Part shown: positions 43,942-56,665 of the stretch, piece after piece
How positions within the stretch are numbered: position 1 is the first letter of the stretch
Layout: each line of letters opens with the position of its first letter
Assembly: GCA_023974075.1 (NCBI GenBank)
Contig: CM043807.1
Coordinates: 2,815,407 to 2,879,406 of the forward strand
DNA length: 64,000 bases
Direction of reading: 5' to 3'
DNA from: Chaenocephalus aceratus
Taxonomy: Eukaryota > Chordata > Actinopteri > Perciformes > Channichthyidae
Program-made: the position numbers and the translations under genes
The notes under the pieces: generated by a model
What the model saw: the letters and a program-made list of their open reading frames with translations, nothing else
The model's database searches: none
Told to the model about the DNA's origin: nothing

Positions 43942-46004
43942 AGAGCCTGTGACAGCATCCCAACAACTGTTGTGCAATGAAATATTGGGCTACTAGTAAT
44001 CTCGAACCGTCAGTTTAAAAAAGAAAAAGCGATACCGTTCCGTTAAATATCAATAATTTCAAACATCGCGGGGAAATTCCTTCGACTCATTTTGAAGTTT
44101 TGGGGGAAGCCGGAAGTGACGTCAATGCGGGAACGCTTCGAGAGCCAAACACGAACAAAGTGTGTTGTCATGCGTAGAAATGGTGAATTACTGAGATTAG
44201 GCACGTTAATAACGTTTTAATGAAGTTGACTACAGTATATTCATATTTGTCAGTGCTTTCATGTCAATTCGGCGACATAAACATAAATGATCGTGGTGAA
44301 GATGATGATTACATTAGGATTAAAAATCGGGAGTGAGAGCTGCTGAATTTCCTCCCGTCGGATGTTATATAAAAACAAATCGATTATTTTTGTAGTTGTA
44401 AACTCAAGTGGATGAAACTACATTTATTAGTGCTTTCATGTCAATTCGGCGAACATATGATACATTAAATGATCGTGAGGATGATGATTAAAAATCGTTT
44501 GTTTGAGCCGGTCTGCATTTCCTGATGAGAAAACAAACCGATGCTTTTTGTAGTTGTAGTACACCAACAACATGGATTAAACGTGTGGTTTTTTTTACCA
44601 CAATGTTGGGGAAATTAATGGATAAAATGCATGGATTATTATTATTATTCCCACTCCGATCGGGACACTAGGTCCACCGTTTGCCCGCAGCGAGGCTCCC
44701 CCCGTTGACAGTTTACGTGGGCTGGGTGCAGTGGCGGACTGGCCATCGGGACGAATCCCGATGGGCCGGTACCGAAGTGGGCCGGTCGGATAAGTCACTA
44801 GCACATCCCCCATAGGCGGCGCCTGAGGCTCAGGTTTGGGAAGGCTAAATAACTTCTTTTACCTGACGCTGCCCGCCTCCGGCGTCTATAGAAAATAGAT
44901 CAACTCAGTGTGCGGAGTTTAAATCTCTCAAGTCATATTACAGGATAAAGGAAATACAGTTTAAACTGCCGTATGCAGAGACGCCGACGTGTCGCACTAT
45001 CATTCATATTACATCATCAATCAGATCATCGATCATATAATATCATAATATATCATATATTTCCTTATCTGAGTCAGCTTCTCCAGCCTCATCTGGCCGT
45101 GCAACACTCACAGTGTCACAGACTGTATGCAGAAGTATTATTTTAAGCAACACATTATGTTGACGAAACACTCGAGACAAATGTAATTAAAGTCAGATCC
45201 ACTCGTGTCTTAGACGTGAACGCGCTCTCAGCTGGAGAGAGAAACCCTGGTTTGATTTACCGAGTTGATAACCAGCGTTGTAGGACCGCTTAGCGAGATC
45301 TCGTTTGTTAGTTTGTTGTTGTTAGTTTGTTTGTTACTCAAACATATCCAGGGTCTGTTGAACTGGCTTCGTAGTACAGGGCACAGGTGGCTAGCAGCGC
45401 TAATGTCAAGGACACAGACATCATTATATTTGTATTTTACCAGGATGCAGTGACACAAATATTTACATATTTGCATTTACTATCTACAGCACCCGCCGCC
45501 CCTGACATCCCCACTCCTCCCGTTGACAATTTACTAGCGGTACCGAAGTGGGCCGGTCGAGAGTCCCGGGATGATTTTTAGTCCCATTCCACCACTGGCT
45601 ACATGACCGTATGATCGCCCATATTAACGCACCTCATTCCTAAACTTCTAACAGATACAACATAAACCGATCCTTCAGCCTCATATGAGCTCTCAGACAC
45701 GTTCAAAATTAAACTGTCATCGCTGTCTGAGCTTGCTGCTGTGTGCACCATCGTGCGTTTACATGCAGAAGCTGGGATCCTGAACGGTGCAGCTAGAGCA
45801 CTGTGCCCGCAATGACGTCACCCATAATTTGGCGGGACTTGAAGAATCCGCGAGAAGATCCAGAAAATTGTCAACATTGAAGGGCAGATTAATGGTTATC
45901 AAAGTACAAATATCCAAAATCAGTTCAGTAACGGTTTTCAAGGGGACAATATTTACTCAAATTGATGGGTTTGGATGATGGGGGAAAACCGTGTCACAGG
46001 CTCT
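43942..46004. mobile_element. TTAA-target composite element, copy 2
   Basis: Same termini as copy 1 (AGAGCCTGTGACA...TGTCACAGGCTCT) with TTAA at 43938-43941 and 46005-46008. Collinear with 29274-31331 throughout, including the nested hAT-type MITE. It lacks a ~27-bp segment present in copy 1 near 31067-31093 and has ~20 bp near 44478 that copy 1 lacks. Confidence 0.88.
44729..45597. mobile_element. hAT-type MITE inside the TTAA element (copy 2)
   Basis: CAGTGGCGGACTGG to CCATTCCACCACTG; both TIRs differ from copy 1 by one base. The flanks and position within the TTAA element are the same as in copy 1. Confidence 0.75.
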
Positions 46005-46139
46005 TTAAGTGATTTGTAAAATGTCCATAAAGAAACATCTGTTTAAAGTTCTGTTTCATATGGGTGTTGAGAGATGTATCCATAGATCTCTTAATTTTGC
46101 TCTCAAAGTGCACCAGATTGATGCTTTTAACTTCAATAT

Positions 46140-46361
46140 TTAAAAAAAAAAAATCTTCCCGGGGGAGCATGCCCCCGGACCCCCCCTAGAGGAGGTTAGG
46201 TCCACGGTGTTTACATGCTTACTTATACAATATGTGTGCTTATGCTAACATCGTAAGACAAAAGTTGGTTCCGTGTTGTGTGTAGTGAGAACGCGCTAGA
46301 GTGAGGGGGGCCCCCAAGCCAAAGCTCGCTTAGGGCCCCCAAAAGTCTAGGGCCGGCCCTG
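46140..46361. mobile_element. hAT-like fragment ending CTAGGGCCGGCCCTG
   Basis: CCCGGGGGAGCATGCCCCCG and the GGGCCCCC...CTAGGGCCGGCCCTG end are phrases of common fish hAT-like repeats (recalled). The left terminus was not found. Confidence 0.4.
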
Positions 46362-46780
46362 CATGGATGTATAATAAGAACTGGATACAGCGTGGGAGGC
46401 GGGGCCTCATTAATTCCTATGAGAGCTGCTCATTGGCGCATGATGAACAAATGGCCCAACTTTTGAGAGAGCGAAGCGTCACAGATTACCAGTCATGCCT
46501 GAGAAGTACCCGTATGTGCGCTCATAGAGCATGCACAACTTTAACCACGCCCCCCAAAATGCTCGTTCACATTAACCACGTCAATTTGAACACGTAACAG
46601 CACCGTGCGTTCATGACAGCATCAGCATGGAAGCCTACTGGATTGTTATAGATATTGATATTAACGAGGCGGCCGCGGAAGCTAGCAGCTAGCGGCTAGC
46701 TAGTAATTATGCTAATTTACACATCAATCGTTATGTACTTTTATATTACGCTGTAACAGGATCTAGTGATCCAAGCAACA
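46362..46780. other. No gene recognised
   Basis: GCGTGGGAGGCGGGGCCTCA near 46390 looks like part of a dispersed repeat, but no boundaries are visible. Confidence 0.35.
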
Positions 46781-46920
46781 TATACATATATATGTATATA
46801 TTTCATTTCATTTCAAACCTTTATTTAACCAGATTGGTCCCATTGAGATCATAGATCTATTTATATATACTATATATACATATATATATACATACATATA
46901 TATATATATATATATACACA
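46781..46920. repeat. (TA)n-rich stretch with LINE-tail-like insert
   Basis: ATATATGTATATA runs surround CCTTTATTTAACCAGATTGG and TCCCATTGAGATCA (about 46815-46850), which resembles a retroposon 3' end. Confidence 0.55.
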
Positions 46921-47600
46921 GTGCAATGAGCTTCTTAGTGCAATAAGAAGCTCCAGGGACCTTAATCTAACGTCGGTAATATTAACTTTATTTAATACAA
47001 CATGTACGGTACAAGATTTACATCATACAGTCCATGTAGTATAATATTTTACAAATGATGAATTACAGCAAACATGTGCAATATATCCATTATTACAGCT
47101 CCGTGGGCTGGCAGTAAGGCGATATGGGTCCGTTCTTATTGTGCATCCATGGGTAAAGATAAACGCATGTAGTACTGAACACGTGACATGAACGTGCCGG
47201 GCGGCGCGGTCCCGTGGGTTAGATGCACGTTCATAATGCCTGCCCTGGAACGTCATTTCGTTTTAATTTTGATCCTGGTCGACTGATCATATTGGGCTCT
47301 GAGACTGCTTATTTTTTGTGACCTCAGTTCTGACTTGAGAGTGAATGTTTTTTTCAAAGACAAAAGTATTGGCACTTGAGTGCCACGGTCTCTGAACAAA
47401 TGAGACACACTGGCTCTGTGCTCCCAGTGGGCAGGAGGAACATGAACGAGTCCACTCAGGGTTCAAAGCTCTGTTCTCACTGTCCACTTTCCTCTTCTTG
47501 GAGAGCGCCATGTGTAACTATTTGTCTCTCCCTGTCTGCCGCTAACACGCCTGTTCACTCTCCTCTCCGCTTCTCTCCCTGTATCGCTAATTATTCTCTT
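46921..47600. other. No gene recognised
   Basis: Short open frames only; CT-rich from 47490 onwards. Confidence 0.35.
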
Positions 47601-47765
47601 CGCTCACTTTCCTCTCCGCTTCTCTCTGCCGCGCTCTCATCTCTTCTTCTGTGTTTCTCTCCCTGTATCGCTCACTCGTCTCTTCTTCTGTGTTTCTCTC
47701 CCTGTATCGCTCACTCGTCTCTTCTTCTGTGTTTCTCTCCCTGTATCGCTCACTCGTCTCTTTCG
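47601..47765. repeat. 39-bp tandem repeat, about 3 units plus diverged neighbours
   Basis: The unit is GTCTCTTCTTCTGTGTTTCT and CTCCCTGTATCGCTCACTC. Diverged CTCTCCCTGTATCGCTAATT units lie upstream at 47573. Confidence 0.85.
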
Positions 47766-47829
47766 CCCCCTGTCGGCGGCGGTTAAAATAGAATCGCCCC
47801 GTCAAAATTGAAGTCCCTTATTAATGTAT

Positions 47830-47894
47830 TGATTATAGGTCCGGGTCCGTCTGGGTCCGGATCCGGACTGCGGTCCGCCTGTTGCCGACCCCTG
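47830..47894. mobile_element. Right end of a hAT-like element
   Basis: Read in reverse it starts CAGGGGTCGGCAACAGGCGG, a terminus familiar from hAT elements. The matching left end was not located; it may enclose the CT-rich region before it. Confidence 0.4.
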
Positions 47895-48349
47895 CCCTAC
47901 ATGTTTGAGCAGCCTCTATGAAACGTCAAGCTACCCCACTGCACCCCCAAAAGAAAATCTCTGGCGCCGATACTGGCTGCGGCACATGCCGGTTTTGTGT
48001 GCCCTCCCCGTAGGAGGGCACGCCACATGGAGAGACTAGGGCATTAAGACAGCCATTGCATTCATTCTCAAATTGATTCAGGAAGTATAATGCTAAATTA
48101 ATTTGTTATTTTGCAAATCATTCTCTGTTCTAAAAAACTACTTTCTCGCCTCTTGAGAGATGAATGAAATTCATGAGGCGTCAAAATTACTTGATTAATA
48201 TGTGATGAAAACTGATCATTATCCAAATCAGAATCTGTCACTCTTCCCACCGCTCAGACTCCTGCTGCAGGGGAACAGGTTTCTCCTGAATATATCTGAG
48301 TTTCTCAGAGCACTCATATCACTGCATGGACAACAAGTGTTTAAGGCAG

Positions 48350-49010
48350 GGCTCGACAGTAACGGTTGCCAGGTTGCCATAGAGAACCGCAGTGACACGT
48401 CCTAAAACCCGGATGTAAACTCCTTCCGGTTCCTTCGTCAAAAACGCAATGCAATCTCTCCATAGGACTTTGGAAAATGGCTGGAAATAAGGTCTGTGGT
48501 TGACACACATTTAAGAGACGGATCACGTTTTGTTCAGCCGGATAATATCCACATGTCTATCCTACTTTTATAATTTTCTAAGCATAAATCTAGTCGCAAG
48601 AAGCAAAATGCTAACGTTATGCTATAAAGGAATTAGAGCAAGGTCGCTGCTTCAACGTCACGCCAACTTAAGATCCATATTCAAACATACAGATTGTAAA
48701 TGGTACGAGTTGAAGTGTTTGTTTGAACACTTTGCAGGAGGCAGGTACTTGCTTTCAAGCAGAACAGGGCAAACAAACTTAGCGGGAGTGTTTTACGTGT
48801 TCGGTGTAATGACGTAAAACGGCCTCGACAACTTCTGTAGTGCTATTCAGCCACTTGGTAACAACCATCGTTTTTCAGACACGTAAACTCTTCAAAAATC
48901 ACCAGTGGGGTCACTGCTGATGGATTTAATGTCGTAGAACAAAACGTGATCCGTCTCTTCAATGTGTCTCAACCTGTTTCAATCAGCGTCAGCCAGACCC
49001 TGAAAAACAC
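48350..49010. mobile_element. Dispersed element with subterminal inverted repeats
   Basis: GAGACGGATCACGTTTTGTT at 48515 is inverted at 48942-48961 (AACAAAACGTGATCCGTCTC) with more matches around it. Its left part (48375-48590) is homologous in reverse to 63760-63995, e.g. GGATAATATCCACATGTCTA. Two copies of the same phrase in opposite orientation support a mobile family; termini uncertain. Confidence 0.6.
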
Positions 49011-49289
49011 GCTACCCAGCATAAATCATCTCTTCCATCACAGCAATAACAGACATGTTTACCAATAGCCTATAACTGTATTATTCTTTGTCATTAAGCT
49101 GAAGACCAAGACAACGTTTTAAAGCCGAGGTCGTTGAATTTCAATGCTTCATAGAACATTTCCCCGTCATCTCTATTACCAATGCTGAGGGAGAGCCTAA
49201 GGGACTGGCCTGCACGTTGGAAATAGAGGCGGAAGGGTCTCACAGTGTGTCGGAAAGTATGGGAGGCATCATGACAAAACGTCAGTATG
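49011..49289. other. No gene recognised
   Basis: No repeat or coding signal. Confidence 0.4.
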
Positions 49290-49455
49290 ACGATAACTTT
49301 TGGTACCTAAAGTACATTTTAATGCTAATACCTTTTTACTTGTTGCTTAGGTACCATTTTTGAATGTAGGGCTTTTACTTGTAACTGAGTATTTTTACAC
49401 TTTTGAATTGCTATTTTTACTTAAATAAATAATCTGTGTACTTCTTCCACCTCTG
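49290..49455. mobile_element. AAGTACTT-rich MITE, right part
   Basis: TTTGAATGTAGGGCTTTTAC, ACTGAGTATTTTTACACTTT and the CTTCTTCCACCTCTG end match the family of 17405-18150. The left end is missing. Confidence 0.7.
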
Positions 49456-49576
49456 GGCCTACACTACTCTATGCTTTCACAGGGACGTTATTTTCCTTAT
49501 AAGCAAGCAATTTGGCTTCTGCTGCACCAGTTCTGATCATTGTTGTATCTCTCTGCTCATTGGGGGACAGATTCTG

Positions 49577-49812
49577 GCACTGTAATACTGAAGTGTAGTA
49601 CTACACTGCCCTTAACTGTAATACTGAAGTGTAGTACTACACTGCCCTTAACTGTAATACTGAAGTGTAGTACTACACTGCCCTTAACTGTAATACTGAA
49701 GTGTAGTACTACACTGCCCTTAACTGTAATACTGAAGTGTAGTACTACACTGCCCTTAACTGTAATACTGAAGTGTAGTACTACACTGCCCTTAACTGTA
49801 ATACTGAAGTGT
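49577..49812. repeat. 36-bp minisatellite, about 6.5 units
   Basis: The unit is CTGTAATACTGAAGTGTAGT and ACTACACTGCCCTTAA, essentially perfect. Each unit contains the palindrome AGTGTAGTACTACACT. The 12-codon period keeps one frame open (TVILKCSTTLPL repeats). Confidence 0.96.
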
Positions 49813-49850
49813 ATTGTATTTCTGTTCCTTTTTCCTCTTCTGACTCACAA

Positions 49851-49939
<89 letters not shown>
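49851..49939. repeat. (CA)n microsatellite
   Basis: Uninterrupted CA repeat starting 39 bp after the 36-bp array. Confidence 0.97.
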
Positions 49940-49941
<2 letters not shown>

Positions 49942-50284
49942 GCTATCCAAATGACCGGAGACCGATAAAAAGGGGCGAGACTCAAAGAGAACTCACTTAC
50001 AGACGGGCTGAGTGATGGCCAGCGGGGGGGAAATCAATAACAGGAGGGGAGACACTATCAAAGATGTCCGTGGACAAACATCCCGTTACTGTCGACACGT
50101 TGTAATCCATAAAGCTGGAGTCTCCTCCAACAAAGGCGAGGCGAGCGCTCACTCTCTGGACCAGGGCTTTGAATTACAAAGAGAGGGGGGGGGCACGAGG
50201 ACTTAGACTGAGGATCACTCTGTGGGGAAAGTTTCATGTTGTCTGTTGCATAACCAATACATAGACGTATATACAATCACACAG

Positions 50285-50700
50285 CGGTGTAATGTAAGTC
50301 CTGTACTAAAGTTCAATTTTAAGTTTATGTATTTTCATGTCATAGTACTTTATTATTATTATTATTACTACATTTTGGAGGCATTCTTTTATTTTCTAAT
50401 CCACTACAATTATTTTAGAGCTTTAGTTACCAGCCACTTTGCAGATATAGATTACTACTACAGCATATCAATCAACCAATAATGAATGATGTGTTACTAT
50501 AGGTCAAGCTGTCAAGTCATGAAATGATCCCCACCTTTACCAAGTGCAACGTTGACATTTTTGAATTCATAATTATAATACAATAATATCATATTTTTCA
50601 ATCTGATATGGGCCATCCTGGATAATGAGTACTTTTACTTGTTGTACCTGAAGTATATTAAGTACTTTTGTACTTTAACTTTGATGCAGGACTTGTGGAC
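50285..50700. mobile_element. AAGTACTT-rich MITE, long copy
   Basis: AGAGCTTTAGTTACCAGCCA, CTTTGCAGATATAGATTACT, GATATGGGCCATCCTGGATA and ATGAGTACTTTTACTTG follow one another in the order recalled for the long teleost form of this family. Termini degraded. Confidence 0.65.
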
Positions 50701-50999
50701 AGTGAACCGGTTTTGATTTAACCCACTTTGATGAATACATAGTTATGTTATCTGCTGGCAGGGTTGGGACGGTTACTTTAAAAATGTATATCATAACGAA
50801 CCTGTAATAATGTAATCAGTAATCTTATCCAAGTATCACATTGTAAAAGTCATGTCACCTGATTAACGTTACTTTGGATTACTTCAATATCAAATGCAAT
50901 ACAAATAAATACAAGCTTAAAGAAATATCTCAAATATATTGTACTTATGTACGGAGCCCTGGAGGGTTCACAGAGAGAAAAATAAATAAAACGTGGCTT

Positions 51000-51092
51000 T
51001 AGTAACTCGTGCGCACGCTTTAGTAACTCGTGCGCACGAGTTACTAAAGCGTGCGCACGAGTTACTAAAGCGTGCGCACGAGTTACTAAAGC
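51000..51092. repeat. Head-to-head copies of a 21-bp motif (left cluster)
   Basis: TTTAGTAACTCGTGCGCACG copies run forward, then invert around the centre GTGCGCAC, giving long perfect palindromes such as AGTAACTCGTGCGCACGAGT and its extension. Confidence 0.92.
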
Positions 51093-51577
51093 GTGGCCTC
51101 GTTTTGTGTGTGTGTGGGCATTTGTTTATGATAGTATCGTTCGTTCCGGTGCACTCCGGCAGGACTATAGCACATCGAGATTAAGATTAAACGAATTTCT
51201 TTCATTTGGGAATACACATATAACTATGGAGAACCAGATTTGTGTAAATTACTGTTCGTGGTAATTTGAAAACAAATGCCGGGGGTGTCGGACACACAAA
51301 CACACCGAACACGCACACACAGAGCGGAGCTGAGCAAACCCACACACACACATCATGCGCCCCGGTGACAGGACATATCCTTCATAAAACGAGGGGGAAT
51401 ACTCTGGTAGTTCGATGTGTGTAGAGGTGTGTGTGGTTAAACGTAGCAGCCTCGATCTCTATCCAGCGGTTCTAATGAAGGGCAACGCAGTGAAGTAAAC
51501 AGTAAAAGGCACCGCTCTTTGCAGCTGGTGCTGCTCTTCTCAGATTCTGCTGAATTACACGTTACTGCCTCCAGTGC

Positions 51578-51856
51578 CCTGTACGACGAAGCCAGTTCAA
51601 CAGACCCTGGATATGTTTGATTTACCCGGCTTAACTAACCCTAACAAACGCGATGTCGCTAAGCGGTCCTACGAAGCTGGTTATCAACTCAGCAAATCAA
51701 CCAGGGTTTCTCTGTCCGGCTGAGAGTGCGTTCACGTGAAAGGGACGGGGTTACCAACATTTGACCAATCACAAACATGGAGACGCGTGCTGACAGCGCA
51801 GCGTCATACTTCATGAATGAATAGTGTAAATAGCTAATCCTGCTTCGTAGTACAGG
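51578..51856. mobile_element. 279-bp MITE nested in the 1.1-kb element
   Basis: CCTGTACGACGAAGCCAGTT at the left and GCTTCGTAGTACAGG at the right are inverted ends. About 155 bp from the left end is homologous, in reverse, to 30512-30680 and 45215-45390 within both TTAA composites. Confidence 0.75.
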
Positions 51857-52138
51857 CCACTGGTGCCACAGTGATTTCATAAAGTGAAGGATGTTTTCCT
51901 TCTATAAAACAGCTGTGGGCAGCAGCAGATTCTGTGAGTCACGGACAGGAATCCCTCAATTTAAATAAAACGAGGCCATGCTTTATTAACTCGTGCGCAC
52001 GCTTTAGTTACTAAAGCGTGCGCACGAGTTACTAAAGCGTGGCCACATTTTATTTATTTTTCTCTCAATGAACCCTCCAGGGCTCCGTACTTATGTGTAT
52101 GATGTCAGACAACAGAACAATGTGATCCTAGAAAGAAG

Positions 52139-52634
52139 AAACTACAACTCTGGTCTTGCACACGTCACCAACACCAAGATGGCCGTCACGTGTCACCTCT
52201 TTCTTTCAGAATGAAGAGAAAAGTATTAAAAGAGGTGAAAATCACTACAAGTCTGGGCATGTTGAGAACTGTACACACACACAAGGGGAGTTAGTCGGTT
52301 CCGTAAGAGCCAGCATGCGGGACCGGCTTTCCAAGGTTTCGGTGAGTAACACGAGTGTAATGTGTAACGTTAATGTACGCGACTCTGGGATTTGTAGTCT
52401 TTCTAGATGCATATTTGTCATAGTATATATTTCAACAGTTTTACGACAAACTGACTTTTTTGACATGGAAATGATTTTTTAAGATTGACAAACATCATAT
52501 GTGTAATTCGTGGCACAATTCAAACGGGATGGAAAGATAATCTTTCTCTCTCCATTGACTTCAATACATGATTTTTCAGAAATGAGGTCCCATGGGGATG
52601 TAGATGAGTAGATGAGCGTGACTTCGCCACTCTG
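52139..52634 (+). mobile_element. Second copy of the exon-bearing long-TIR element, left TIR missing
   Basis: Collinear with 9623-10139 from AACTACAACTCTGGTCTTGC to GACTTCGCCACTCTG. The right TIR is present, the left TIR is absent, and the copy begins abruptly about 48 bp after the neighbouring element. Hence a truncated copy. Confidence 0.82.
52210..52341 (+). CDS. Open exon-like segment with consensus splice borders
   Basis: 132 bp, exactly 44 codons, between CTTTCTTTCAG (acceptor with polypyrimidine tract) and GTGAGT (donor). It reads NEEKSIKRGENHYKSGHVEN, then CTHTQGELVGSVRASMRDRL and SKVS. From memory it matches part of fish proteins that go on to a SWIM zinc finger and, in many, a YqaJ-like exonuclease; the SI-RGENHYKSGHVE and RASMRD-KV blocks are the cues. 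No other exon of such a gene is visible in the element. The paralogous segment at 9701-9830 is frameshifted. It could be a captured host exon or a remnant of a larger autonomous element. Confidence 0.5.
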
Positions 52635-53940
<1,306 letters not shown>

Positions 53941-54300
53941 CTGAGCTGCTCAGTCTCAACACTCCCCCTGCTGGCACAGTGAATCTGCAACAAGTGTTTC
54001 TCAGATCACAAACCTCTCCGCCATGCTTTCATTTCATGTTCTTCAAGATCTGTTCAGGGACTACCAATGAAATGGAAGACCCTCTTAAGGTCATATTAAT
54101 GCAGGGGGCTAGTGATATTAATGTGGTTGTTAGGAGCCACCATAGTGTGTAATGCAATAAAAGCTCCAGATCTGTTATGGAGGAGACATGTCCCCCTTCT
54201 TATTCTCCAACCCATGGTCATCATGTATAATAATAATCATGCAGAACAACTGAAACATTGACATGAATGAAGTGTGTTATGTTACAGATTTCACATAACC

Positions 54301-54389
54301 GCATTAGGTTAGTTGAAAGCAATAATATCAAGTTCAAATAAAACATATTAGGTTCAACTTCATATTATTGCTTCCAACTAACCTAATGC
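54301..54389. repeat. 37-bp imperfect hairpin
   Basis: GCATTAGGTTAGTTGAAAGC... (54301-54337) and its inverse (54353-54389, ...CTTCCAACTAACCTAATGC) differ at three or four positions. Confidence 0.88.
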
Positions 54390-54392
54390 CGT

Positions 54393-54764
54393 CATTCACA
54401 GTCAGAATTAGATATGAATTATTAATGCAATAAACGATTGGATACATTTACAGTTTCTTATTTATCCAGTATAGATGATGAGCTACGTACGGCAACCCAA
54501 GTAGGCCATTTGACACATTTCGCAAAGAAGTCAAAAGAAACCGACCACATTCATCTGAACGAGAGAGATGAGTTATTGTTATCACAACGTCATTCCACGA
54601 TTATTTGAGAATGAATCCTTTTAGTGGGTTAAGTACATTCTTAGATTAAGTGAGAAATGGATTTAACTTATGTTTGACAGCTATCATACTGGAGAAATAA
54701 GAAACTGTAAATAAGCAATCATTTATGGCATTAATAATTAATATCTAATTCTTAACTGTGAATG
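54393..54764. mobile_element. MITE-like element with ~85-bp inverted ends
   Basis: CATTCACAGTCAGAATTAGA at the left and the reverse of ...TTCTTAACTGTGAATG at the right stay alignable for about 85 bp, including TTTACAGTTTCTTATTT. It lies directly beside the 54301-54389 hairpin. No target duplication identified. Confidence 0.7.
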
Positions 54765-56657
54765 CTTTTCATTTATTTAACATTAGACATGTATTAGTCT
54801 GGCCAAACGTGATGGCAACCTAAAATCCCTCTCTTTCCGTATCTCAGATAGAAGATATGATTGGAGACGAAACAGCCAATCAGAATTGACCTTCTCGAGT
54901 TCTCAGATTGGTTGGTTTAGTGGCACATTTGTAACGCTGTGCCAACTTGAGCATGCACGCAGGGTGGAGAGGTTGAGCGAGGGCGAGAAAGAGAGGGAGA
55001 GCGCGTGCAGCAGTCCTCTTGTGCACGGAGCAGGAGTTTGTGAGAGGGCTTAGAGTCAATTGTGCTTGCAAAATATATTTTTCTGTGCTCAAAAATGTTA
55101 AATTGCTCGCTCAATAGCATTTTCTATGCTCAACATGTTTCATTGCGTGCTCCGGATAGAGGCATAAAAATAACGCCATAGTCTTGACACATGAAACTCA
55201 GGAAGTAGTGTACAGGAATCTTGGTGCAAAGAATCCACATCAACATGATCATTTACACGATTTCTCCTTCCAACTGTGTTGAAGACTGAAGCATTGGGAC
55301 AAGTTGTATTCAACCCGTTCATTGGCACACACACATATTCAAAAGAAGAACACGTGTGTCTCGGTGAAACCAAACAGGGTCATCCAGTCATATGGACCAT
55401 TGAAGTCACATTGAGCTGCATGTGAAAGAGAGACTGGTCGGGACTCTTTTTGCACACGGTACCATTCCAACAGAGGAAGCTTTTTTTTCACTGATCATTC
55501 CGATTCTTAAAACGACAAGAGCTGATGATACCACCGTTATGGTCCAATCAACTGAGCCATCTGGATGCCCGTTGAACAGCCAATCACAGCCGGCCACTAT
55601 CTGCTCACATGTCTCTGCAGAGCCGTCAGTAGAGGCTCGGGCTAGGTACAACAAAATGTGGACTTTTTTGACATGACAACCAGGAAGAAGGGAGCCAATG
55701 ATGTGTGATCTCAGCAGCTGCAGGTGCCAGTTCAATATGGGAGCAGACGGGGATGGCAGGGACGTGTCGAATGCAATGGGAATTTTATGTCAAGTGGGTA
55801 ATTCTCACCAGCCGTCTCTGCGATTCGGTGTGTGTCGAGGTGTTGGGGCTGGTTCTGGAGCTGGGGGATGTGTGTGTCTGCTGCTGTGAACATCTGGACG
55901 TCTTTTTGAAGTACCCAGGTGGATAGTGTGGCGACAGCTACACCGCTTCCCTCTCAGAAAGACGAAGGGAGCTTGACAAGAAGAACACCTCCCTTGATCC
56001 ACAACGCCTCCCCCGCCACTCTAACCCCCTTTCTTCCACGTGTTCCAACCGACAACACCTACGTTCAGTCCTAGATCAGCGCAGATGGAGCAGCTCCACA
56101 GGTGGAGAAAGGCCACAGGTTCCCAGAGGAGCTCTTCCATCAACAATGGCCAGAGAGAGGAGCAGGAACAAGTGGCTGAGCAAGTCAATGGAAGGACTGT
56201 CCAAAGGTCACAGGACTGGGAAGAGACTACCAGGCGCCCCTAAAGTGGCAGAGTGGCTGCTCATGACATTTCCCGCCAAACCCTTTGTTGAGCGATCAGA
56301 AAGATTAGCTTTGTTCAGTGTAATACATGGGAGAACGGCTTCTCTCGAGTAAACATCTTAGCTCCCACATAAGGTGTCTACGACCTATTCTTGATCTCTG
56401 CTCTCCATTAGAATGATACAACTATGTTCTGATGAAGCTTCTGTGTTTGCTGCAGACAAAAGACAGATGGAAAGTGTTCTCAGCAAGCGACTAACCATTG
56501 CTTATTCAATACATTTACTTTAAGTTTTTCTTTGAACTTCCTCTGCAGATTAAAGGTACAACGTAACTTCGTTGAGTTCTGTATTTAGAGTTCTGCCACC
56601 TCTTGTTTTCCATTCATTGCAATCTTATGTTCAATTCCTTCATATACTTCTGAGGTC
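54765..56657. other. No gene recognised
   Basis: Several open frames of 60-110 codons on both strands, none with recognisable motifs. The 55406-55735 region has overlapping open frames on both strands, which argues against real coding. No TIRs seen. Confidence 0.4.
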
Positions 56658-56665
56658 GTGTGAAT

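Larger units (their letters stand above)
50949..52090. mobile_element. 1.1-kb DNA element with palindromic subterminal repeats
   Basis: Left end GTACGGAGCCCTGGAGGGTT and right end (the same read in reverse) form TIRs that extend about 50 bp to AAATAAATAAAA, flanked by TTAT on both sides. Directly inside each TIR are multiple copies of CTTTAGTAACTCGTGCGCAC in both orientations (51000-51092 and 51976-52045). No coding sequence. A separate MITE (51578-51856) has inserted in the middle. Confidence 0.8.

Noticed and set aside
47376..47786. 136-codon frame with repeated LLLCFSPCIAHSS
   Set aside because: Created by the 39-bp tandem repeat (multiple of three).
55406..55735. 109-codon minus-strand and 84-codon plus-strand frames
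   Set aside because: They overlap on opposite strands, have no recognisable motif, and no splice-like borders or TIRs support either.
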